Of a stretch of 10,308 nt of DNA, positions 5,608-10,308 are shown piece after piece. This DNA is from an uncultured Roseateles sp. (GTDB lineage Bacteria; Pseudomonadota; Gammaproteobacteria; Burkholderiales; Burkholderiaceae), in assembly GCA_946886855.1 (NCBI GenBank), contig CAMPJJ010000153.1, forward strand, positions 1 to 10,308. Direction: 5' to 3'. Position 1 is the stretch's first letter, and each line of letters starts with the position of its first letter. Made by a program: the position numbers and the translations under genes. The notes under the pieces are model-generated. The model worked only from the letters and a program-made list of their open reading frames with translations. It was not told where the DNA came from and ran no database searches.

Positions 5608-6372
5608 ATGAAATTCGCCACCTGGAACGTCAACTCCCTGGCCGTGCGCCTGCCCCAGCTGCTCGACTGGCTGGCCGCCAATCCGGTCGACGCGCTCGTG
5701 CTGCAGGAAACCAAGCTCACGGACGACAAGTTCCCGACGATGGAGATCGCCGACGCCGGCTACCAGGTGCAGTGGTTCGGCCAGAAGACCTACAACGGCG
5801 TCGCCCTGCTGAGCCGGACGCCGGCCCAGGACGTGGTCAAGAACATCACCGGCTACGCCGACGAGCAGGCGCGGCTGATCGCCGGCACGGTGGGCGATGT
5901 GCGCGTGATCGGCGCCTACTTCCCGAACGGCCAGGCGCTGGACAGCGACAAGTTCGTCTACAAGATGGCGTGGCTGGACGGTCTGCGCGCCTGGCTCGCC
6001 ACCGAGATGCAGCAGCACGAGAGGCTCGTGCTGATGGGCGACTTCAACATCGCCCCCGAGGACCGCGACTGTTATGACCCGGCCGCCTTCGTCGGCCAGA
6101 CGCACACCTCGCCGCAGGAACGTGCGCACTTCCAGGCGCTGATCGACCTGGGACTGACCGACGCCTACCGGATGTTCGAGCAGCCGCCCAAGAGCTACAG
6201 CTGGTGGGACTACCGGATGCTGGGCTTCCAGAAGAACAAGGGCCTGCGCATCGACCACATCCTCGTGAGCGCGGCGCTGAAGGACCGAGTGACCGCCTGC
6301 ACCATCGACCGGGCCATGCGCAAGCTGCCCAAGCCCAGCGACCACGCGCCGGTGATCGTCACGATCGACTGA
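5608..6372 (+). CDS. xth: Exodeoxyribonuclease III (AP endonuclease)
   Basis: This 254-aa protein of the exonuclease III/endonuclease-exonuclease-phosphatase family cuts the backbone at abasic sites and degrades duplex DNA 3' to 5' in base-excision repair, in the cytoplasm. Family motifs are in order and complete: WNVNS with Asn7, LQETK with Glu34 (metal ligand), AYFPNG with Tyr104, GDFNIAP with Asp145 and Asn147, LRIDHIL with Asp216, and SDHAPV with the catalytic pair Asp245-His246. Length fits the family (E. coli Xth 268 aa). The ATG at 5608 starts the canonical MKFATWNVNS and follows AAAGGA closely. Its 3' end faces the MarR gene with a 25-base gap. A 338-residue open frame on the opposite strand is only its antisense shadow. 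The symbols xth, xthA and exoA are used for this family. Confidence 0.97.
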   Translation: MKFATWNVNSLAVRLPQLLDWLAANPVDALVLQETKLTDDKFPTMEIADAGYQVQWFGQKTYNGVALLSRTPAQDVVKNITGYADEQARLIAGTVGDVRVIGAYFPNGQALDSDKFVYKMAWLDGLRAWLATEMQQHERLVLMGDFNIAPEDRDCYDPAAFVGQTHTSPQERAHFQALIDLGLTDAYRMFEQPPKSYSWWDYRMLGFQKNKGLRIDHILVSAALKDRVTACTIDRAMRKLPKPSDHAPVIVTID

Positions 6373-6375
6373 GCC

Positions 6376-6393
6376 CGCGGTCGACGGTCCGCG
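6376..6393. terminator. Hairpin between convergent xth and marR genes
   Basis: CGCGG (6376-6380) pairs with CCGCG (6389-6393) over an 8-nt loop. An alternative stem GCGCC (6391-6395) with GGCGC (6404-6408) competes with it. The element fills the 25-base gap between convergent stops and reaches the end of the regulator gene. It could act on both transcripts, but there is no T-run on either strand. Confidence 0.3.
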
Positions 6394-6397
6394 CCGT

Positions 6398-6895
6398 TCA
6401 GTCCGGCGCCATGTCGCCGCGCATCAGCGCGGCGCATTCGTCCAGCAGGAGATGCAGGCGCTGCACGCGCTCATCGCCCAGGCGCTCGTTCAGCGAGAGC
6501 TGCGCGCGCTTCCACGTCGCCTTCATCTGTCTGCGCCGCGCGTGGCCCTCTTCCGTCGCCTGCAGCTGGCGGCTGCGCGCGTCAGCGCCAGGCAGCGTCT
6601 CCACCAGGCCCAAGGCCTGCAGCGGCTGCACGTTGCGCGACAGCGTCGAGAGGTCGATGTCCATGCGCCGCGCGAGTTCGCTCGGCTGGATCGGCCCCAG
6701 CACCACGATGTGCGACAGCAGCGCGTACTGCGTCGTGGTCAGGCCGGACTCGGCGAACTGCGCCTCGCAGTGGTTGGACACCAGCCGCGTCACCTGACGC
6801 AGCTTGAAGTTGGTACAGCCCTTGGGCGAGATCGGCTCCGCCTGCGCCACGGCGGAACTTGTCTTGGAGGAAGAGGCGGGAGCGCTCATCTGCAT
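6398..6895 (-). CDS. MarR-family transcriptional regulator
   Basis: This 165-aa winged helix-turn-helix protein should act as a dimeric, ligand- or redox-responsive repressor. After a low-complexity Ser/Ala/Thr-rich N-terminus (1-22) comes the dimerisation helix (about 28-50). The DNA-binding domain follows: LTTTQYALLSHI (52-63), then PSELARRMDIDLSTLSRNVQPLQALGLV (71-98) with recognition helix DLSTLSRNV. The wing is PGADARSRQLQATEEG (102-117), and long C-terminal helices complete the dimer interface. Cys27 and Cys43 flank the first helix; some MarR proteins sense oxidants through such cysteines, but that is only a possibility here. The start at 6895 is chosen because GAGG (6901-6904) lies 5 nt upstream; a reading from 6961 would translate the promoter. 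It is divergent from the thioesterase gene and is probably autoregulated through the dyad at 6937-6963. Confidence 0.93.
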   Translation of the reverse strand: MQMSAPASSSKTSSAVAQAEPISPKGCTNFKLRQVTRLVSNHCEAQFAESGLTTTQYALLSHIVVLGPIQPSELARRMDIDLSTLSRNVQPLQALGLVETLPGADARSRQLQATEEGHARRRQMKATWKRAQLSLNERLGDERVQRLHLLLDECAALMRGDMAPD

Positions 6896-6935
6896 GGATC
6901 CCTCAGGATGTCGCCAGGAGGCTTGACAGCGGAAG

Positions 6936-6963
6936 ATTGTAGCTGCAACCATTGCAACCACAA
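6936..6963 (-). promoter_or_regulatory. marR promoter overlapped by a predicted MarR operator
   Basis: Read on the - strand, TTGTGG (6958-6963) and TACAAT (6936-6941) form a -35/-10 pair with a 16-base spacer, giving a transcript start near 6929 and a leader of about 34 bases. On the + strand, 6937-6963 is an imperfect dyad in which 10 of 13 pairs match: left arm TTGTnGnTGCAA, 3-base centre, right arm its mirror. It contains TGCAACCA twice at a 9-bp period (6944-6951, 6953-6960). The site covers the promoter from -35 to -10, as expected for an autorepressor. A TTGACA at 6923-6928 on the + strand could serve the thioesterase, but no matching -10 is visible. Confidence 0.55.
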
Positions 6964-7006
6964 GCTTTCACACCGACTTCCCTCCGACCCACTTCCGCAG
7001 GATTGC

Positions 7007-7576
7007 ATGATGAGCGCAGCACTGACTCCCTCGCCCACCGCGTCACACGATGAAGCGCTGGCCCAATGGCTGGCGGAAGAGCGGGAGGTCCGCGCGAAGT
7101 TCCGTCCGGAACACGGCGTGGCCACGATGGCCGAGATCGCCGGCATGACCGGTCTGGAACAGATGCTGGCGATGCTCGACGGCAAGCTTCCGCCGCCGCC
7201 GATCGCGCAGACGCTGGACTTCACGCTGCTGCGCGCCGCCAAGGGGGAGGTGGTCTTCCAAGGCACGCCGAAGTTCCGGCACTACAACCCGATGGGCACG
7301 GTGCACGGCGGCTGGTACGCGACGCTGCTCGATTCGGCGCTGGGCTGCGCGGTGCACACGACGCTGGACCCCGGCCGCGGCTACACGACGCTCGAGCTGA
7401 AGATCAACCTCGTGCGTGCCCTCAACGAGCAAGTGCCGGTGGTGCGCGCGATCGGCCGCGTGCGTCATGTCGGCCGCCAGATGGCGACGGCCGAGGCCGA
7501 TCTGGTCGGCCACGACGGGAAGCTGTATGCGCACGCCAGCACGACCTGTCTGGTGTTCGACCCGCCGAAGCGGTGA
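7007..7576 (+). CDS. PaaI-like hotdog-fold acyl-CoA thioesterase
   Basis: This 189-aa protein belongs to the hotdog thioesterase superfamily, PaaI/YigI-like branch, whose members hydrolyse acyl-CoA thioesters in the cytoplasm. The central-helix signature FRHYNPMGTVHGGWYATLLD (90-109) carries the conserved Asn94, His100-Gly-Gly and Asp109 expected around the active site. TTLELKINLVRAL (127-139) and ATAEADLVGHDGKLYAHAS (160-178) are the beta-strand regions typical of the fold. About 60 N-terminal residues precede the domain, a common extension in this subgroup. The start is ATG 7007 or the adjacent ATG 7010; AGGA (6999-7002) is 4 or 7 nt away, so 7010 may be used. A longer reading from 6452 runs antisense through the regulator gene and is rejected. 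The divergent MarR gene suggests control by an acyl or aromatic compound. Substrate unknown. Confidence 0.9.
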   Translation: MMSAALTPSPTASHDEALAQWLAEEREVRAKFRPEHGVATMAEIAGMTGLEQMLAMLDGKLPPPPIAQTLDFTLLRAAKGEVVFQGTPKFRHYNPMGTVHGGWYATLLDSALGCAVHTTLDPGRGYTTLELKINLVRALNEQVPVVRAIGRVRHVGRQMATAEADLVGHDGKLYAHASTTCLVFDPPKR

Positions 7577-7585
7577 ACCGGCCGG

Positions 7586-8221
7586 TCAGCGGCGCAGCGC
7601 GCTGGCTTCCTTGGCCAGTTGCGTGATGCGGGCCCAGTCGCCCGCCTTCACCGCATCCGCCGGCGTCAGCCACGAGCCGCCGCAGACCTTCACGTTCGAC
7701 AGGGCCAGGAAGTCCGGCGCGGTCTGCACGGTGATGCCGCCCGTCGGGCAGAAGACCACGTCGGGGAACGGCCCGGCCAGGGCCTTCAGCAGGCTGGTGC
7801 CGCCGACCGCCGTGGCCGGGAACAGCTTCAGGAAGCGGTAACCCGCGTCGCTGGCCATCATCACTTCGCTGGCCGTCGACACGCCCGGCAGCAAGGGCAG
7901 GAAATGCGCCGAGCAGGCGCCCGCCACGTCCATCGTGAAGCCGGGGCTGACGGCGAAGCTCGCGCCGGCCTTCTTGGCCGCGATGGCATCGGCCGACGTG
8001 CGCAGCGTGCCGGCGCCGACCAGCGCCTCGGGCACCTCGCGCGCGATCGCGGCGATCGCTTCCAGCGCCACCGGCGTGCGCAGCGTCACCTCCAGCACCT
8101 TCACGCCGCCCGCCACCAAGGCGCGAGCCAGCGGCACCGCGTCCTCGACGCGGTCGATGACGATGACCGGAATCACCGGTCCGTGTTCAGCCAGGCTGAG
8201 GGTGTCCTTGATGGCAGTCAT
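7586..8221 (-). CDS. eda: KDPG aldolase, bifunctional Eda type
   Basis: This 211-aa class I aldolase cleaves 2-keto-3-deoxy-6-phosphogluconate to pyruvate and glyceraldehyde 3-phosphate, the last step of the Entner-Doudoroff pathway; E. coli Eda also acts on 4-hydroxy-2-oxoglutarate. Conserved elements are LEVTLRT (43-49, catalytic Glu44), VGAGT (68-72), SPGF (92-95), and KLFPA (132-136), in which Lys132 forms the Schiff base (E. coli Lys133). The phosphate-binding CPTGGI (158-163) follows. The ATG at 8221 has AAGGA (8229-8233) 7 nt upstream. A longer in-frame reading from 8401 runs antisense or out of frame through edd and is rejected. It is 44 bases downstream of edd on the same strand, forming an operon. 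Its end meets the thioesterase gene across a 9-base gap with the palindrome ACCGGCCGGT (7577-7586). Confidence 0.97.
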   Translation of the reverse strand: MTAIKDTLSLAEHGPVIPVIVIDRVEDAVPLARALVAGGVKVLEVTLRTPVALEAIAAIAREVPEALVGAGTLRTSADAIAAKKAGASFAVSPGFTMDVAGACSAHFLPLLPGVSTASEVMMASDAGYRFLKLFPATAVGGTSLLKALAGPFPDVVFCPTGGITVQTAPDFLALSNVKVCGGSWLTPADAVKAGDWARITQLAKEASALRR

Positions 8222-8265
8222 GTGAATGTCCTTGTAGTCGAAATCAGTGGGCGTTCCGCTCGGCC

Positions 8266-10086
8266 TCAGAGCCAGCTGATCGCGCCCTCCTCCGCCGTCG
8301 TCACGTTGCGACGCATGCCCGCGAACAGCTCCCGGCCCAGACCGGCGCCGTTCTCGATCACCGCGTCGGCGGTGATCCTGGCCAGTTCGCGGCGCTCCCA
8401 TTCAGCAGCCGGCACCAGGGCGCTCAACTCGCCGGTATTGGCGCAGACGCGCACCCGGTCGCCGTCGCGCAGCCGGGCCAGCGGACCGCCGGCCAGGGCC
8501 TCGGGGCTCACGTGGATGGCCGCCGGCACCTTGCCGGACGCGCCGCTCATGCGGCCGTCCGTCACCAGCGCCACCTTGAAGCCCTTGCCCTGCAGCACCG
8601 CCAGCGGCGGCGTCAGCTTGTGCAGCTCCGGCATGCCGTTGGCCTGCGGCCCCTGGAAGCGGACCACGACGACCACGTCGCGCTCCAGTTCACCGGCCTT
8701 GAACGCGGCCTGCATCGCTTCCTGGCTGTCGAAGATGCGTGCCGGCGCCTCGACCGTGTGCCGGTCCTCCGGCACCGCGGACACCTTGATCACCGCGCGG
8801 CCCAGATTGCCCGCCAGCAGCTTCAGCCCGCCGGTCGGCGAGAACGGCGCCGCGGCCGTGCGCACGACCGTGTCGTCGCCGCTCTTCGCCGGCAGCTCGG
8901 TCCAGGTGACGGTGCCGTCGTCCGCGCGATGCGGCAGGCGTCCGAAGGCGCTCAGGTTCTGGCCCGACACCGAGGTCAGCACGTCGCCGTGCATCAACCC
9001 GGCGCCGATCAGCTCCTTGATCACGAAGCCCGGACCGCCGGCGGCCTGGAACTGGTTCACGTCGGCGCTGCCGTTCGGGTACACGCGCGACAGCAGCGGC
9101 ACGACGCTCGACAGCTCGGAGAAGTCGCTCCAGTCGATCAGGATGCCCGCCGAGCGCGCCACCGCGACCCAGTGGATCAGGTGGTTGGTCGAGCCGCCCG
9201 TGGCCAGCAGCGCGGCCATCGCATTGACGATGCTGCGCTCGTCGACCATGCGGCCGATCGGCGTGTAGTCGCGCTGCGGGATGATCTTCAGCACCTGACG
9301 CACCGCCTCGCGGGTCAGCGCCTCGCGCAGGCCGTCGTGCGGATGCACGAAGGCCGCGCCCGGCACATGCAGGCCCATCGCCTCCAGCAGCATCTGGTTG
9401 CTGTTGGCCGTGCCGTAGAAGGTGCAGGTGCCCGCGCCGTGATAGGCCTGCGACTCGGCCTGCAGCAGCTCGTCGCGGCCGACCTTGCCCTGCGCGTAGA
9501 GCTCGCGCACCTTGGCCTTGTCGTTGTTCGACAGTCCCGAACTCATCGGACCCGCCGGCACGAACACGCAGGGCAGATGCCCGAAGTGCAACGCGCCGAT
9601 CAGCAGGCCCGGCACGATCTTGTCGCAGATGCCCAGCAGCAACGCCGCGTCGAACACGTCGTGCGACAGCGCCACCGCCGTGCCCATCGCGATCGTGTCG
9701 CGCGAGAACAGGCTGAGCTCCATGCCCGGCGTGCCCTGCGTGACGCCGTCGCACATCGCCGGCACGCCGCCGGCGACCTGCGCCGTCGCGCCCAGGCGGT
9801 GGACCTCGTCGCGGATGAGGGCCGGGTAGCCCTCGTACGGCTGGTGCGCCGACAGCATGTCGTTGTAGGCCGTGACGATGCCCAGGTGCGGCGCCTTTTC
9901 GGCCACGATGCGGAGCTTGTCGTTGGCCGGCATCGCGGCCACCGCATGCGCCACGTTCGCGCAGCCCAGGCGTTGCACGCCGCGCTGGCGACCTGCCATG
10001 CGCTCGATCAGGTCCAGATAGCGCTCGCGAGACGCGGCGCTGCGCGCCTTGATCCGCGCGGTGACCTCCAGAATGGTCTTGTTCAT
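8266..10086 (-). CDS. edd: Phosphogluconate dehydratase
   Basis: This 606-aa enzyme of the IlvD/Edd family dehydrates 6-phosphogluconate to KDPG, the first committed step of the Entner-Doudoroff pathway. The length is typical (E. coli 603). An iron-sulfur cluster is expected: the conserved cysteines are in [11 protein letters not shown] (Cys112), GICDKIVPG (Cys154) and [13 protein letters not shown] (Cys221). Other blocks are [18 protein letters not shown] (71-88), [10 protein letters not shown] (178-187), [10 protein letters not shown] (297-306), [20 protein letters not shown] (415-434) and [23 protein letters not shown] (508-530). The ATG at 10086 is the natural N-terminus of the family, but no Shine-Dalgarno sequence precedes it. 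A short upstream frame ends in an ATGA overlap with this start. It is followed by eda after 44 bases. Several large frames on the opposite strand are its shadows. Confidence 0.97.
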   Translation of the reverse strand: MNKTILEVTARIKARSAASRERYLDLIERMAGRQRGVQRLGCANVAHAVAAMPANDKLRIVAEKAPHLGIVTAYNDMLSAHQPYEGYPALIRDEVHRLGATAQVAGGVPAMCDGVTQGTPGMELSLFSRDTIAMGTAVALSHDVFDAALLLGICDKIVPGLLIGALHFGHLPCVFVPAGPMSSGLSNNDKAKVRELYAQGKVGRDELLQAESQAYHGAGTCTFYGTANSNQMLLEAMGLHVPGAAFVHPHDGLREALTREAVRQVLKIIPQRDYTPIGRMVDERSIVNAMAALLATGGSTNHLIHWVAVARSAGILIDWSDFSELSSVVPLLSRVYPNGSADVNQFQAAGGPGFVIKELIGAGLMHGDVLTSVSGQNLSAFGRLPHRADDGTVTWTELPAKSGDDTVVRTAAAPFSPTGGLKLLAGNLGRAVIKVSAVPEDRHTVEAPARIFDSQEAMQAAFKAGELERDVVVVVRFQGPQANGMPELHKLTPPLAVLQGKGFKVALVTDGRMSGASGKVPAAIHVSPEALAGGPLARLRDGDRVRVCANTGELSALVPAAEWERRELARITADAVIENGAGLGRELFAGMRRNVTTAEEGAISWL

Positions 10087-10121
10087 GCCGACTGCCGATG
10101 TAACTCGGCCAGGGTTAGATT

Positions 10122-10136
10122 GGTAACCATATTACA
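10122..10136. promoter_or_regulatory. Candidate HexR-like operator in front of edd
   Basis: GGTAACCATATTACA (10122-10136) has the core GTAA-N5-TTAC. HexR, the RpiR-family repressor of Entner-Doudoroff genes in many proteobacteria, binds sites close to TGTAAT-N3-ATTACA. Here one arm is perfect (ATTACA on the + strand) and the other matches 4 of 6. The site lies 36 bases upstream of the edd start, a sensible operator position. Identification rests on motif similarity and context only. Confidence 0.35.
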
Positions 10137-10148
10137 CGCCCGGGAGGT

Positions 10149-10167
10149 CCAACGGCTCCCCAACGGC
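10149..10167. repeat. CCAACGGC direct repeat at an 11-bp period upstream of edd
   Basis: CCAACGGC occurs at 10149-10156 and again at 10160-10167, so the copies lie one helical turn apart. Such pairs often bind a regulator dimer, and the distance to edd (about 65-80 bases) would suit an activator or a second operator. There is no direct evidence of function. Confidence 0.4.
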
Positions 10168-10308
10168 CCTTTCCCGGGTACAAGCTGGTTACAGAAACGT
10201 TCCGGGAGCCACCGGCACGCGGCACACCACGTTCCCACGTTCTCCATCGACGTCCTCGGTGGCAAAACCGCCGCAGGACGCCAATGGTCGGGGGCGGGAG
10301 GGCATCTG

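Larger units (their letters stand above)
10087..10308. other. edd upstream region to window end
   Basis: This stretch is the edd leader and promoter zone and probably the start of a neighbouring gene region. It contains the GTAA-N5-TTAC element and the CCAACGGC direct repeat listed separately. A further TTACA (10189-10193) may be another half-site. I find no convincing -35/-10 pair. A - strand frame from 10265 to 10083 is open, but its product is not protein-like before about residue 46. No gene can be supported at the right edge. Confidence 0.4.

Noticed and set aside
5329..6345. 338-residue open frame on the - strand
   Set aside because: It is the antisense shadow of the exodeoxyribonuclease III gene, which has all its catalytic motifs on the + strand; high GC third positions keep the opposite frame open.
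6452..7006. N-terminal extension of the thioesterase by 185 residues
   Set aside because: The extension is antisense to the MarR gene and its promoter; the ATG at 7007/7010 has a ribosome-binding site and fits the family length.
7577..7586. Palindrome ACCGGCCGGT between convergent thioesterase and eda genes as a terminator
   Set aside because: A perfect 10-bp palindrome without a loop cannot form a useful RNA hairpin and no T-run follows; it may be chance in GC-rich sequence.
7619..9268. 549-residue open frame on the + strand
   Set aside because: It is antisense to eda and edd, its composition is low-complexity Arg/Ala/Ser, and it matches no family.
8690..9754. 354-residue open frame on the - strand inside edd
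   Set aside because: It is an out-of-frame, extremely Arg/Gly/Ala-rich reading of edd.
1..10308. CRISPR array, tRNA, rRNA, insertion sequence or integrase
   Set aside because: I looked for regularly spaced repeats, tRNA-like cloverleaf sequence and transposase motifs and saw none.

Overview
The window is GC-rich with long ORFs of strong GC third-position bias. It carries an Entner-Doudoroff edd-eda pair, an exodeoxyribonuclease III and a NodT-type efflux outer-membrane protein. Together these suggest a Gram-negative proteobacterium, most likely a betaproteobacterium of the order Burkholderiales. This is inferred from protein style and gene content; no taxonomic marker gene is present.

Layout. 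(1) Bases 1-1353 are the 3' part of an RND/NodT-type outer-membrane efflux channel on the + strand. (2) Bases about 1354-5550 form an accessory-looking block. It holds an intergenic stretch with a GC-rich hairpin, a 70-aa ribbon-helix-helix protein with a palindrome upstream, and a GGDEF-EAL remnant on the - strand. The remnant is cut at both ends and frameshifted exactly at a three-unit 8-bp tandem repeat. A complete hipB-hipA toxin-antitoxin operon follows, with operator-like inverted repeats and a possible leaderless start. After hipA come two small hypothetical genes on the - strand, a poorly coding stretch, and a symmetric 64-bp dyad made of four copies of GCTACC/GGTAGC. (3) Bases 5608-10086 look like ordinary core chromosome: exodeoxyribonuclease III (+); a MarR-family regulator (-) divergent from a PaaI-like hotdog thioesterase (+); and the Entner-Doudoroff operon edd-eda (-), whose last gene converges on the thioesterase with a 9-bp gap.

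How the genes work together. HipB should neutralise the HipA kinase and repress the operon through the inverted repeats in front of it. Edd and Eda turn 6-phosphogluconate into pyruvate plus glyceraldehyde 3-phosphate through KDPG. The MarR regulator probably controls its own promoter, and perhaps the thioesterase, through a 27-bp imperfect dyad that covers its -35 to -10 region.

I found no wholly new system. The items most worth a second look are the 64-bp dyad before the exonuclease gene, the repeat-driven frameshift in the GGDEF-EAL remnant, the hip control region and the predicted MarR operator. No rRNA, tRNA, CRISPR array, transposase or integrase gene was seen.
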